Numbered from the stretch's first letter, positions 1 through 12,541 are shown. The stretch is 64,000 nucleotides of DNA from Serinus canaria (GCF_022539315.1 NC_066342.1:17005346-17069345); one strand, 5' to 3'. Translations and numbers: made by a program. Notes: generated from the sequence alone by a model not told the origin.

Positions 1-285
1 CGAACAAACAGCCTGCCACAAAAGAGACCTGATAACAAACTAACAGCCTGCTGCAAAAAAGTATGTGAAACGACCAGCTGACAAAGAGGAGACAAGCCAA
101 GTCGGCCACCGGACCAGGCAAATACACAAATTGTGAAAGGAAGACTGCAGCCAGCTGTGGGACCAGCTAAGATATAGTGAGCTGCAGCCCGTAGCGAGAT
201 GGAACTCAGAAACAGAATACGCAAAGTCTTGAAAACACAGCCACAGCCCAGGCTGTGGAAGAAACACAAAAAGAAGCAACCCAAC
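1..285. other. Anonymous flank, no gene seen
   Basis: A-rich sequence with short near-repeats around the words acagcctgc and acagccca. Only short stop-bounded frames are present and no family was recognised. It abuts the left LTR of the first decayed provirus. Confidence 0.4.
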
Positions 286-711
286 TGTGAGAAACGACCC
301 TCACTTTTATAATTTTAAAGGGTTTATTAAACTTTAACAAAAATACAACAAAAGGACCGAATAAGGAAAAATCGCAGCGCTGGGAGTCCCTGTGGCTATC
401 AGCCACATGCTCCTCTACAAAATGGATGCTCTGCCTTTTATATCGTTAGCCCCCTCCCAAAGTTTTGTCAGTCAACTTCTTCTCTGCTGTCCATTGGTGG
501 ACTTTACTTTCTTACATCTTGATTGGAGGTCAGGTGTTGTTACACCGCGCCTCCTGGTAACAAGCTGGCCTTCCCCAAATGTCCTGACTACTAAGACTAT
601 TACAAGGGGGAGAAGAAAGAGGACTATGGGAGGACATAATACAATAACTTTACTATACATTTTAACATCCACATAATATCTATCTCTTAATTGTGAGAGC
701 CAACTATTACA
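286..711 (-). mobile_element. LTR-F, left copy (3' LTR of a decayed minus-strand provirus)
   Basis: This 426-bp block recurs in the same orientation at 6193-6573, with one internal deletion of about 45 bp in the second copy. Read on the minus strand it begins TGTAATAGTTGG and ends TTTCTCACA, so it has the usual TG...CA ends. The complement of TTTATT near 325 gives an AATAAA polyadenylation signal in that orientation. Two same-orientation copies about 5.5 kb apart suggest a provirus. No matching target duplication was found, so two independent solo insertions remain possible. Confidence 0.65.
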
Positions 712-1944
712 TTACTCATCTATAAGAAACCCCCCTTTTCTATAAGTCATTCGGTTCGAACAATTAATTCTCATTTTTGATTCTGATAATCTACTGTTAC
801 TTCTCAAAAAAAAAGATATAATAAAAGAACTATTTTTACTAGCATCTGTTGATGTGGGTGAGGACAGTGGGAACAGAAAAGAAATCTTAGATTTTCTTTA
901 GACATACTTATTTAGAATGGACAAAATGGGATCTCAGAGTTACAGTATAGCCTTTTTACTCCCATCTACTGTGCCTATGGGGTTGCTACTCATAGCACAT
1001 GTATCTTAGTGGTGAGTACAGAGGCCAACTCAGTCTTGCCCTTTAGTCTCTGTTGAATTAAGAGACGACTGAGGAATGACAGAGGTCTGGTATGGCTTTC
1101 TTGTTCCCACCTTACCATGCCTACGGAATTGCTGCCCGCAGCAGGGGCATAATCTTCTCAGTGGCAAACACAGGGGCCAACTTGGTCTTGCCTTCTATTT
1201 CCTGTTTTACTTTACTTGTTGGTTCTTAAAGAAACTGCCCCAATACCTCTTACAGTTCCCTGTATACGTCCCCTCAACAGATGCTTGTAATTCTTATCTA
1301 TTAAAATAGAACAATTACATAAATAAATGATACTGTTTAAACTCCCTGCCCAAAGTATTAGTTAAAACAATCTTCAAGCTGGTTGGTGGAAGCTTGACTT
1401 TACTTTTCAAATGTCTTTGAGCTTCTTTGGCTATTTCTCACCTGGTCTGGATGTTACAGTCTATTCTTTGGGTTCTTTTACTGGGCCTTTAATTCTGTTG
1501 ACACGAGTCCACTCCTGCTCTGCGGTTCATACAGTTGATTCAGTGGTTAGCAGTACCTGAAAGGGACTTCTCCACTGAGGGGTTAAACTGAAGATAATAT
1601 ACATAGCACTGCTTCATATGTTTGAGTCTTTAAGTAGTTACTTACTACTGCTGATACAAGGGAACTGTGCGGCCTCAGAAGCATTACAATCACAGAGAGA
1701 TTTAGCACATAGCCTAGCATCCTGTTTTGATGGTAGCAGTTTTTAGGGAACCTGGGCTAGAACAGCAGTGGGTTACAGTGATTGTAGATATCCCTGTTTA
1801 TAGGGATTTAATGGAAACTAAAACACTATTGAATCTGATGGAAATCACTGTATACAACTTTACATAAACTTTTGGTAAACTTATGTATAGAGGCAAATTC
1901 CTCTCCTTACAAGAACAAGGTGTACACAGAGAGCGAGGTAGTGA
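712..1944. other. Interior of the LTR-F interval, no readable gene
   Basis: AT-rich sequence with only short frames. No retroviral motif (DTG, YxDD, CCHC, DDE) was seen in six-frame reading. It is probably long-decayed provirus interior, but nothing in the bases proves this. Confidence 0.35.
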
Positions 1945-2600
1945 TACATACATATATATATATACGCATACATCTGTTTTTCCAGGTGGGACAGCAGTCG
2001 GATGCATGGAGCTGTGTATCTAGAGCTATGTCTCTGGGCGTGCCCAGCCCGTGTGTGCACACAGGGACATGTGCAGAGTTAGTGAACATACACACTGGTA
2101 CCTGCTCACCTGCACAGAGCTCTTGTGTATTACGGTACTTGATAACAGCAAACACTTGTGTACACCCAACCTGCCATAGCAGCACACTTATAACACAGAC
2201 ACTTACTTATGTGCAGTCTTTACTAATGCACACGTGCCAACAAGCACAAGACTTGCTTCCACGTAGAGCTTGAGCACACCAATGTGTGCAGTGTCATACA
2301 CATTAATATACATGGCTCACACTTGTCATGCTCACACTTGCAGAACCTGTGCATACTCACAAGCACAGAGCTGTGCACAGGTTCACTCACACTTGAGAGT
2401 GTGCAACTTAACATACATGTAAACAGCAGTGTACACATCACATGTACACGTCAGCACATCTATGTGAATAGTATTGTGTACACTGACACACATGTACACT
2501 GTGTAAAGCAGGATATGTACACTCACATTTGGGCACACTAGAAAACACGTGCACACAGAGTTGCACACACTGGCACACACTTGTACATCATTCTGTCAGA
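1945..2600. repeat. Degenerate CA/TG-rich repeat tract
   Basis: A short TA run near 1950-1965 is followed by about 550 bp dominated by variants of ACACACTTG, GTGTACAC, CACATGTACAC and TGTGCAC. There is no constant period, so this is a diverged CA/TG microsatellite or minisatellite. The frames on both strands are products of the low complexity and are not genes. Confidence 0.6.
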
Positions 2601-4640
2601 GCTCTCCTGGCCCCAATGCCCCCGTGGATTTCTCTTCGTGGGATTATATCACAGTGGGGATGGGGAAAGGAGGGGGGAGTATGGGTAGGACATTGTGGTA
2701 CAGTTAAAAGAGCACTCTCTGTCCCTTTGGGGTGGGAATAGACAGGCCTGTCTTAAAGGAAAAGTCAGAGACTATGCTGGATTTTTGCTTTTTGCTTCTC
2801 ACTTTAAAAGAGCAAAACTGAGCACTTCTCGCTGTCTTGTTTTCCTCAGGAGCTTGACTAGCACAAAGGAGAGGATTAGAAGGATTTATTGAGGATCACT
2901 GCTAGTGCATAGCACTCATGGTGTTTCTCGACTCTTATATTATTCATGGGATGTTGGGGTAGGAACTAACAACACTCTTACCCCACTGCCTTGGAAGTTT
3001 GTATTTTGTTAAGGGATACTTTTTACTTCTTAACTGAGGAGGGGTACTTGAGGTTTTTATTACTGTGGAGGGTAGCTCACAGTCTTCTAGGAATATGGTA
3101 AGGAAGGCTTCAGGCATCTCTGTAGGGGTGAAAGTGACTTTGAGACAAAGTTTTTATTAAGATGTTATCTTGGACTGAAAGAGGGAAAGGTATCTGTGTC
3201 ATGTATGGAAAAATATCTAAGTTTTTGACACTTAAGCTCTTCTCTTAACCTGAAAGAGAAGTATCACTTTCCCAGTGTTAAAGTTGTGTGGGGGCAGCTC
3301 AAAACTTTTAGCTAAAGGAGTTCAAAGCATGATAAATATGTTCTACCAGGACTCTCTGAAATTGTGCTCATTTCACTATTTTAATCTATGATCTCATGTA
3401 GTTCTGCTATTCTTAAGAGTGTTTGTTCTTGGCTGTCGGAGTAGAGCCTGGAAGGAGAAGTAGAGTGAAGCTTTCAGGACGCAGCCCTCAGCTGAAGAAA
3501 AACTCTTAGGAGCTGATCAAGAGAGGAAATCACTAGATATGGGCGCAGAGTTGGGCCCAGGGAGTAAAGTAGGGTAGGTAGTCTGGTTTGGGCATTTCAC
3601 ACTCTAAGCCCTACAGAAATGGGGTTGCACTAGTTTAGAGCAATGGGGAGGTAAACATAAAGAGGAAGCTAGTTTTTTTACTCTCTCAGTGTCTGCCCAA
3701 CTTAGGGAGCTTGTGCAGTGCTTCCCAGTAGCCCCAACCATAAGGTGGTCAGTGGCTTTGAGAGGCAACAGGGATCTAAACCATGGTAGGAAATGACACA
3801 CACTCTAGTCTGTAAAACTCATCTGCCAGTGTACCTCTTTTTAATTTACTTGGCAATTACTAAATGAAAAGCTTAAAGATTAAGGAAGAAGAAAAGCTCA
3901 GAGGTTTGGCAGCCCAGAGGAGGGCAAGGGAAGAGGGGAGAGGATCCTCCTTCTCCTTTTGGGGACTTCTTACTTGTTTTCGGTCTTATCTTAATTAGCT
4001 AACCACAGGCCCCCTCAGCAAGACCCTCCTTCCTAATTAGCTAGAAGGACAAAGATAGAAAACAAGTGAGGAAAGAAAAAGAGGAAGAAAGGAAAACAAG
4101 AACTTTACTTTCTTCCCGAAAAGCAAAAACAGAAAAAAACCACTTGCTTGTGATTACTACTGGGTCAGCTCTGCTGCTCTTTCAGCAGCAGTGTTTCGGC
4201 TCTCTGCTGCCTCTCAGTTTACTAGTGCAGAGCAACCACTGAAAGCCACCCACGCTGGCCCCCAAGACCCCTGCATAACAGAGATTGTTCTTGACTCCCA
4301 GCAGTGCTGAGTGCAAACCACGCCCCGTGTGCCCTGAAGCGCTGCACCCAGTAGCAGCCCCTCGCTGCCCATGGCCCATGTTGTCTGCAGCTCCCGCTGC
4401 TAGCAGTCCCGCACCTTCAAACCACCTCCCCCCCACCCCGCCCTGAGTCCACAAGCGCAATTCTCGCCACCAGCAGCCCGCACCAGCAGACCAGCAGCTC
4501 TGGGCTCTGGTGCTTCTGACTGTCACAGTCACCCTCAGTCGGGTCGGTACTGCTGAAAGTTAACACCCAGGGTGCCCCCGGTCCCCTACCACCCATGCAT
4601 GCCGGTGTGGTCCCTGGCCTGGAGATCTCCCACAACCGAG
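2601..4640. other. Anonymous DNA, no gene seen
   Basis: Mixed sequence with only short frames. The stretch 3900-4140 is purine-rich, and 4180-4640 is richer in G+C with many CAGCAG and CAGCCC words. No coding homology was recognised. It probably belongs to the decayed LTR-F provirus interior. Confidence 0.3.
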
Positions 4641-5024
4641 TGTCACCGACATGTTCTATGAAAAATCCTTTCCTTAGGATTTTTTCCTCCTGAGAAGCTG
4701 AGAAGCCTCAGGAACAAACTGTAAACAATTCTTATCTGCTGCTGTGGAATGCAACAGGTGGATCTGTGATTGGTCTCATCTGGTTGTTTCTAAGTAATGG
4801 CCAATCACAGTCCATGTGTCCAGACTGTCTCGGTCAGAGACAAGCCTTTGTTATTCATTCCTTTTCTACTCTTAGCTAAGCCTTCTGATGAAATCTTTTC
4901 TTCTATTCTTTTAGTATAGTTTTAAAATAATATATATCATAAAATAATAAACCAAGCCTTCTGAACATGGAGTCAACTTTCTCATCTCTTCCCTCATCCT
5001 GGGACCCTTGTGAACCATGCATCA
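4641..5024 (+). mobile_element. Solo LTR-A (class II type)
   Basis: A 384-bp LTR starting TGTCACCGACATG and ending CATGCATCA. It is flanked by near-identical 6-bp target duplications, accgag at 4635-4640 and accggg at 5025-5030. Ten bases of GAAAAATCCT and its complement form a hairpin about 20 bp from the 5' end. An AATAAA signal lies near 4945. Relatives occur at 30335-30721, at 51256-51639 and 53924-54305, and more distantly at 22852-23236 and 49331-49729. No internal sequence follows, so it is a solo LTR. Confidence 0.85.
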
Positions 5025-5030
5025 ACCGGG

Positions 5031-6192
5031 CCCACTCTGCTGGGCACCTCTGCACTCAGTGAAATCTGCCCAGTCACTGCTGGCAGCCCTCTTGCTGCCC
5101 ACAGCCCTCAGTCGCCTTAGGGTGCCACCCCCTATGCAGTGCCCTGGTCTCACGGCTTTATGCTGGCGGGTTTTATAGGGGAGTCACTGCGCTGCTGTAC
5201 CTCAGTATAGGGACACTCGTACCGCTTGGCTGGTACCCAACCACCAGTAGTGCCATGTCTAACCTTGGTCAGCGCTCTGGGCCTCTGCCACCGCCCCCTA
5301 CCCTTGTTGGGTCGGCTCGTGCTGGAAGCCTGCCGCGCCAAGTGTGGCAGCGCGTGCCACTCCATGTGGACCCGTCCCCCGGCTTCCTTTGTGCCAGCGG
5401 GTCAGGGAAACCACTGCGGCTCTGCTCTGGGAAACCCCGCGCCACTGGGTACCCTGGACGTCCCCGTGCTCAGCATTTTTTAGTTGCTTCTACCAGCAAC
5501 ACCACCCCTTCCCAAGCTTTATCTGGTAAGCTCTGGAAGCTGACTGCGCACCAGAAGCTAACAGCAACTCCTCACCCCAACCGATGGGCGACCCCCACCG
5601 CAAACCTGGAGACTCTCCACACAGGGCGCCCCGATGCTCCTGAGTCCCTGCAAATCCTTCAGTCTCACACTTCCTGCCAGCCACAGGTTCCTCACTTTCC
5701 ACGGGGCACCCGCTTTCCTCCTCCATGTGTCCCACCTTTTTTTTATTTCCAACCATCCACTATACTGAAACTTCAACAGACCAGGACAGGTCCCATGTAT
5801 TACTTGTCTGAAGCTGACATTTATACATGCAGATTATGGAATTACAATCTGGCCAGAAAAATTATGAGGATCTTCTAAGTTTCATACCTACCCCAAGCAC
5901 ACTCCCGGAACTACCCCACTCACACTTCAAGCATACTCTCCGCTCTTACACTGACTAATGCTCACAATCCTCTAGATCTGAAGTTTTCAAGGGCTTTTTC
6001 TCTTCTTCCCCTTCCTCTTTTTTGTTATCCAGTCTTTGTTTTCTTTGGGGTGTCGACCTGCAATCACCGATGGTCCCAGGAGATGTTGTTTGAGCTACCA
6101 AATTCAGCAGGGGTGTGCCATTGGTCCAAAATCTTCTAGGGCCAAGGAGATGAGGTTTTATATCCGGAACGATTCCCCAAATCAAAATTATT
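5031..6192 (-). other. Decayed interior and leader of the LTR-F provirus
   Basis: GC-rich sequence followed by a pyrimidine-rich stretch. Thirteen bases before the right LTR-F, the minus strand reads TGGGGAATCGTTCCGG (6164-6179). This resembles a tRNA-Pro primer-binding site with a few mismatches, but the spacing is unusual. All frames are short or stop-ridden, so no gag can be named. Confidence 0.35.
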
Positions 6193-6573
6193 TGGTGAGA
6201 AATGACCCTTGTTTTATCATTTTAAAGGGTTTATTAAACCTTAACAACAATACAACAAAAGGACTGAATAAGGAAAAATCACAGTGCTGGGAGTCCCTGT
6301 GATTATCAGCCACGTGCTCCTCAACAAAATGGACGCTCTGCCTTTTATATCATTAGCCCCCTCCCAAAGTTTTGTCAGTCAACTTCTTCTCTGCCATCCA
6401 TCAGTGGACATTACTTTCCTACATCTTGATTGGAGGTCAGGTGTTGTTAACCTGGAACAGGGAAACCCTGTTAACAGGGAAAGAGGACTATGGGAGGACA
6501 TATTACAATAACTTTACTATACATTTAACATCCACATAATATCTATATCTTGATTGTGAGAGCCAAATATTAC
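6193..6573 (-). mobile_element. LTR-F, right copy (5' LTR of the decayed provirus)
   Basis: It is colinear with 286-711. Shared landmarks are the AATAAA complement near 6230, the block ccccctcccaaagttttgtcag, and the terminal gagccaa-tattac. A 45-bp segment around 6450-6475 differs or is missing. It directly abuts LTR-B1, so its outer flank cannot be used for a target-duplication check. Confidence 0.65.
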
Positions 6574-6577
6574 GGAA

Positions 6578-7234
6578 TGTCCTAGGTTGACTATATGATG
6601 CTTTTATCCCCAATCGTCTTGTTCCGTTTATGCTGAATAGTAAGTTTTGCACCTTTAAGACTTGCTCCAAGGATTGAGGGGGGGAGAGGAGGCCCACAGT
6701 TTGTGCTCAGACACTGAACTCACTCCTACACATTCCTGCTCCTGGACTGCGTTGTCTGCGGATGGACAGACGGCGGGACAGGGCTCTCTTTTTTTTGCTT
6801 TTAGTTAGTTTAGCTAGCTGAGGCAAAGAAGTTCCCTGGACTGTGGTTTTTTTCCTTCTTTCCCCTTCTTTGGACCTGTTCACACCTGCTCTGGACTGAA
6901 CAACCATAAGAGCACCAGCAGCTCGCATCGGTGGCCACCAGGCCGGGCTTGGGCCACGGCATTTCCAGCGTCGGAGGGACTGATAAGGGACTGAGTGAGC
7001 TGAACTGGAATCTGGGGTGGGGACCTTCTGGGTTTGTCATCTCTTTTGGAGCAGCAAGGGGTTTTATTGTTTAATATTGTTTAGGTTTTCTTGTGTAATA
7101 AACAGTTTTTTTCCACTTTTTCTCCACTGAGGTATTTTCTCTTGGACTGGTTGGGGGGGAGGGGTGGTAGAATCTGATTTCCTAGAGGAGCCCTTTGGGG
7201 GGGTTCTCTCCCAAATTTGCCCTGAACCAGGACA
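6578..7234 (+). mobile_element. Solo LTR-B1 (ERVL-type, TGTCCTAG...CCAGGACA)
   Basis: A 657-bp LTR with inverted ends tgtcctagg / accaggaca and a polyadenylation signal in aataaacag near 7100, about 130 bp before the end. It is about 95% similar by eye to LTR-B2 at 11887-12541 and more distant from the pair flanking ERVL-p. No primer-binding site follows and no clear 5-bp duplication was found. I treat it as solo. Confidence 0.75.
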
Positions 7235-8571
7235 ATTCCTTATCTCTAACACCAGCTTTGCAAGACACAGGAAGAGAGCACAACCACCAACATAACTGCT
7301 GGCCACAGAATCAGCACAAAACTAAATTCAAGCAGCGAATATACAAAGTAGTGAAAGGCTATGGCTACAGCCAGCCATGGGATGGTGCAGAACAAGCAAA
7401 GACAAGAGTCAGCTGGCAGAGCAGGACATGAGCGGCAATTGCACGGGGCTGCCCACGGCATGGAACACATAGAAGCTAACAGATCTCCTGGGGGAAAGCA
7501 CTCACCTAGGGAGACAAAACTCGAGGGCAGAAGGCACACTCGAGGAAGGGTGCCTCACGTGGATAGGGCATGTCATGAGCAAACTCCCTGAAGTGGGGTA
7601 GCACGGCTGAGCGAGTTGTGGGGAATGGTCAAGAACTGGAAAATACATTGCGTCCATTTGAGGTGTGGGGCACTTGTCAGAGAATTGTGGGAAAACGACG
7701 CAGAATAAATCTGTGCCATGGAGAAGACTCGCGGAGCTGCAACAAATGTAAACGTTCATGTCACAGAAAGAAAGTCTGAAATGTGAGTTAAAAAAGGGTA
7801 AAATATGGGGAATCTGAGATTATGAATCTCAACATATGAAAAAGCGATAGTATATGTAGTGGCACTTATATTGGGCAAACGGGACAAAACATGATAAAAA
7901 GAAATTGCAAACTTTGTTGCTATGGTGTAGAAAGCATAACGTGAGAATCAACTTGCAAAATGCCTTTTCAGTCTAAAGTTGAGATGAGTTGGGGCAGTTT
8001 TTGTGGGCAGCGGCCATAGGGGAGGACATGGCAGCCACAAAATCGCTACCTACATGGTATCTAATTAGAAATTCATTGAAAAAATTACAATCCACAGAAG
8101 GGACCACAGCTGCCGTGGCAACCGCCACTCTGAGGATGCCGTAAACCTTTAGATCGGTACCCCCCATGTCTGAAGGACCTTTTCTGTTCCCTCTGCCTAC
8201 AGGCGATGGAAAAATTACCTTTTGAATCCATTTTTCAGGTTGAAAAGACTGTTAGAAAATGTTGTAGCCAATATGAAATTGCTTTTGGTCCAGACCATGC
8301 CAGCCGCATGAGAAACGAACAAAGAACCCGGACAAGGAACCAGAACTTAGTTGCATGGGCCTGCAAAAATAACGGACAGCATTTCTGTAGCACAGCTTTC
8401 TTCCAGAGCTGGTGGCCCAGACCACATTTTCTCCCGGTGCCGCTGTGTGATCTCTTTGAGGGAGTCCAGCAGCTCCACTGGACGCTTTTGTCTGGGCTGC
8501 ATGGAGCTGTGAAAAATGTATAATATATGATTGTCTCTTTGCAAATATTAAAATGAATACTATATGCGTTA
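7235..8571. other. Anonymous DNA with one weak 105-codon frame
   Basis: No family was recognised. A plus-strand ATG frame at 8206-8523 encodes 105 residues with several Cys and Trp. It has no nameable domain and lies among LTRs. It could be a fragment of a spliced pseudogene or chance, and I do not call it a gene. Confidence 0.3.
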
Positions 8572-9149
8572 TGTTGGAAAGTTATGCTGTATTAATCTCT
8601 TTTAAGTAGTGTGGTAAATATAGTTTTTAGGCTATAGCATAATATGAAAATAGAAACAATGTGATGTAAGATACTATTTGTAACTGACTTGAGGAATGGA
8701 AAAGATAACCAAGAAATTCTTCTCATTATCCTAACTGGATAAAGATAACAGCAGCAAGACACCAAGATTCCAAGAGAAGAATTATTGCCTCCTTATCGGG
8801 AAAACTCAGACTTTGAAGAACATAGATAGTTGATTTACAAGATGAGGGGGGGAAGCTGACATTAAGCAGAAACACCCTTAGTTTGAGAGGAATTTTTGAA
8901 TCATGTATGAGATACATGAAAATGCAACAGCCTATTGCTTTTAAGCGTTAATCCTTTGTTAGCAAAACGTGCTTTGTGGCAGAGCAAAGCACCTGGACGT
9001 CTGTAATTATTTGCTTTTTATTGTCTTTTATTGTCCTAACTTTGATTGTCCAAATTTTTATTGTCCTAATTTTTATTACTATTTTTATTATTATTTTCAT
9101 TCCTATTAAATCTCTAAAATTTTAACACAAGTGAATGGCGTTTTTCACA
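8572..9149 (+). mobile_element. LTR-like repeat
   Basis: Begins tgttggaaag and ends tttttcaca. It has an AT-rich 3' third with repeated ttattgtcc words and an attaaa signal close to the end. Terminal bases and layout suit an ERV LTR. No target duplication and no second copy were found in this window, so the assignment is tentative. Confidence 0.35.
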
Positions 9150-9295
9150 GAGCTTTTCCAGGTGGACATAGAAACCCTTTCCCGTTCTTGCAGATGAGCT
9201 GCTTACATCGACAATGCTTGGTAACATCAGCGGGGTGGGTGCTGTGCTAGGCTGCCTGCACCTCGCAGGGAGAGAAGGTGTCCAGGGAAGCCCAT

Positions 9296-10622
9296 TGTCA
9301 TCGTTTCAGCCTGGCGCAATGCCAGTGCCCCCACGAGAATACCTCCTTCCCTGGTATCTACTGTGAGATGTGATCAGAGACAGAGCAGAGCAGGCTCCAA
9401 CTTTAGATTGAAAGAAAAAAAAAGAACTTTATTAACCTGAAACTACAAGGAAAAACACACAGAACAGAGGATGAAAACCTTCCAAATTTCTTCTTCCTTC
9501 CCCCCCACCAAATCTCCTAATTCTGTTACCACCCTTTAAATCATTGCTCTCAGTCCATCACCACCGTTTAGATAATCAATTCTCAATTCCTAGAGGAGAC
9601 AGGAGTCCCTCCTGCACCACAGACTTCCCCAGGAAACAAATGAAACTTCTCGTGTTTCCGTGTCACGTGTGGCACCACCCGGAGAACATTTTGCCATCGT
9701 GACCTCTTCCTTCCATATCCAGTGCTCTCACCACTGCACATGGACCAGAGCTGCTTCTAGGGTTTTTCCCTTTAAGGATGCTTTGTCCCTTTCCAAAAAA
9801 AGAGCACAGTCCCTCTCCTTTTGGGACACCTGTCCCCCCCAAATTTCACCCCCTGGGGCTGAGGGGTCTCTTGAACAGAGATCATCTTCCTCTTCTTCTT
9901 CTTCGAAGATGGAGGGCACCACCACCACCCCCCTCCTCACCCGTCATCTCTGTTCACACACTTTCACATCACCGCACTCTCCTGGCTCTGAGCCATATCC
10001 TCCCCCTAGAATGCAGTCTCTGTGTCACAGGAACTCAAGGGTTCTGTCATGGCTATCCAAGAAAAGTCCAGCCAAAGGCCACTCCATCATCTCCTCCCAC
10101 CTAGGATTCTTCTCAACTTCTCTCAATCTCATCAACTTCAAGAGGAATCAGCATTTGCAAGGTTTCCATCATCCCAAGAAGGGTTAAAAGTCCCAGGCTC
10201 TGCCGGTTTGGTTCATGAACTCCCACGGCTGGCTGCCCTGCTGGGCACCCCCCCCCTTCTCCTTCACGCCGGCCGCGCTATCACAGGCACAGGCTGCTCA
10301 CTCTCTCTCTCCCTCCGGGGGGGGGGGGGGGGGAATGGGGGATAGCTGCCTGAAGCCCTCTCAATGTTCTCCTCCACCCTTCGACCCAGGCCTGGCCTAC
10401 CTCCCCTGCCCAGCTCGGAGCTGGGCAGGGGAGGGTCTGCTCTCTTCCAAACCAGAATCCAAAAGGAAATTCCCCTGGGAGTACACAGCTTTTAACCCCC
10501 TGTGTTCTCAGAGGCGTATCCATGCCCTCAGTGGACAAACCAGGTGCCAATATTAAAATCTGAATACCGATTGGCGTGACCACACCATCACAAAAAACTT
10601 CATTTCCTCTCAAACCACGACA
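9296..10622 (-). mobile_element. Solo LTR-H1 (long, 1.33 kb)
   Basis: Ends are tgtcatcg and cacgaca, so the minus strand begins TGTCGTGGTTTGAGAGG. An AATAAA signal (complement near 9429) sits close to the minus-strand 3' end. Flanking pentamers cccat (9291-9295) and accat (10623-10627) match at four of five bases. It is colinear along its full length with LTR-H2 at 43973-45328. It contains a G14-type run near 10318. The overlapping long frames have proline-rich low-complexity translations and are not genes. Confidence 0.8.
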
Positions 10623-11249
10623 ACCATTCACTGTTACATAACTCAGTCTGTATCTGTTTTTCTTCGTAAAATACTTGGTTAAAACCAAAAGATCGGCTTT
10701 CCCCCCAGGCAGCCGGTTTCCTACTGGAGGAGCTGGGGAGGTTCCTGGGCAGTGGAGGTGTCTGGGGGAGGGAAGCCCAAGAGCTTTGAGCTCCCTCAGT
10801 TTTTTCTGCCTTTGTTTTTTCATGTTTTTCTTTACCTTTGCTGTACACGGTTTTTTGGGTTTTTTCCTTCTTCGGGCAGCGACAGCGACATCATGGTGAC
10901 CTGAGTTTTCTTCCTCCCCCCACCCCCCCACTGTGGCACAGTGTGGCACGCCCTCCCTCCCCCCCCTTCCCTCTGCACAGCGGCGGTACAGAACCCCCGC
11001 TTCCCCCTGCTCTGGCGTACAGCTAAGTTTTCCTTCCCATGGCGCAGCGGGCCGGCCCCCTCCACCTCCCCTTTTGTGCGGCTTCACTCCCCCTGCTGTG
11101 GCTCGGGTTTCCCCCACAGTGGCACGAAACCCCCACCCCACCCCCCCCCGGCATTTGTAGGGACGGTCTCTGGCTACCTCTGTTTAATGAAGTTTTACAT
11201 ACTGTTTTTTGTATGCCTTGAAAACGTGTTGATATTTTTTTAATTAATT
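10623..11249. other. Pyrimidine-rich anonymous DNA
   Basis: C/T-rich with several C7-C10 runs. Long frames on both strands translate into proline- or lysine-rich low complexity. No recognisable gene. Confidence 0.35.
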
Positions 11250-11886
11250 TTGTGTTCTTAAGTGCTTTACTGATTTTTTACAGTTTTACGGTTGCTGGAG
11301 AGATGGGAAGTGGTAAATGCAGTACCTTATTATTTGTCACAGATCATGACATGATCTGATTTCTTTACCACAAATGCTGATAAATTTACCATATGGAATC
11401 ACACCGAATCCAATATCAAGATGCTACTGGTTTGCTGAGCAAATTTGCCAAATTCTGCATTGTTATTGTTTCTTTCAGTACAGCTGCACTTTAAAAATTC
11501 TTAGTAAGTTTATGCTTACATGAAATTTCTAGCTACTATGAGTTTTTCTCAAAACTGAATCACATAATCCCATAACACACTTATTGCCCCCATTAATCCC
11601 TCCAGTATACCATCATGCTGTTATTTCACTTATAGGTTGTTCACTTTTTCATTGTCTTTTTGTGTTAATAACTTTAGACTAAGTTACATCTTGTTATATC
11701 GATAACTTTTAAGGATGTTAATTTTAATTGTTAAGGTACAATATGTTAGATTTAGGTAATTCTCCGTTACGTTTTGTTGAGCAAGGCTAAGTTCTATTAA
11801 GTTAATTTTATTAGATTTCATTTCTGTTAAGTTTAAGTATTACTAAGTTTGGACAATGTTCTGTGCCAGTTTTATTTACATTATGT
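11250..11886. repeat. T-rich degenerate repeat, left half
   Basis: Recurrent variants of ttaagtt, ctaagtt and attaagtt every 15-30 bases. The same vocabulary continues after LTR-B2 (12542-12740), so the LTR was inserted into this tract. Confidence 0.45.
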
Positions 11887-12541
11887 TGTCCTAGGTTGAC
11901 TATATGATGCTTTTATCCCCAATCGTCTTGTTCCGTTTATGCTGAATAGTAAGTTTTGCACCTTTTAGACTTGCTGCAAGGATTGAGGGGGGGAGAGGAG
12001 GCGCGCAGTTTGTTTTCAGACACTGAACTCTCTCCTACACATTCCTGCTCCTGGACTGCGTTGTCTGCGGATGAACAGACAGTGGGACAGGGCTCTCTTC
12101 TTTTTGCTTTTAGTTAGTTTAGCTAGCTGAGGCAAAGAAGTTCCCTGGACTGTGATTTTTCTTCCTTTTTTCCCCTTTCTTTGGACCTGTTCACACCTGC
12201 TCTGGACTGAACTACCATAAGAGCACCAGCAGCTCACATCGGTGGCCACCGAGCCAGGGCTTGGGCCATGGCATTTCCAGCGCCGGAGGGACTGATAAGG
12301 GACTGAGTGAGCTGAACTGGAATCTGGGGAGGGGACTTTCTGGGTTTGTCATCTCTTTTGGAGCAGCAAGGGGTTTTATTGTTTAATATTGTTTAGGTTT
12401 TCTTGTTTAATAAACAGTTTTTTTCCACTTTTCTCCAAGGAGGTATTTTCTCCCAGACCGGTTGGGGGAGGGGTGGTAGAATCCGATTTCCTAGAGGAGC
12501 CCTTTGGGGGTTCTCTGCCAAATTTGCCCTGAACCAGGACA
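11887..12541 (+). mobile_element. Solo LTR-B2 (ERVL-type)
   Basis: A 655-bp sister of LTR-B1 with the same ends (tgtcctagg / accaggaca) and aataaacag signal. The T-rich repeat continues on both sides, which supports insertion as a solo LTR rather than as one end of a provirus with B1. The flanking pentamers tatgt and tcttc do not match. Confidence 0.75.

Noticed and set aside
5255..5878. 207-codon plus-strand frame
   Set aside because: No domain, Pro/Ser-rich, inside a decayed provirus interior; no second copy supports it.
10281..11141. 286-codon minus-strand frame rich in Gly, Arg and Lys
   Set aside because: It spans the end of LTR-H1 and pyrimidine-rich DNA, reads through G and C runs, and its LTR part is not conserved as a frame in LTR-H2.
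6578..12541. LTR-B1 and LTR-B2 as the two ends of one provirus
   Set aside because: No primer-binding site follows B1, no polypurine tract precedes B2, and the T-rich repeat continues on both sides of B2. Two solo LTRs fit better.
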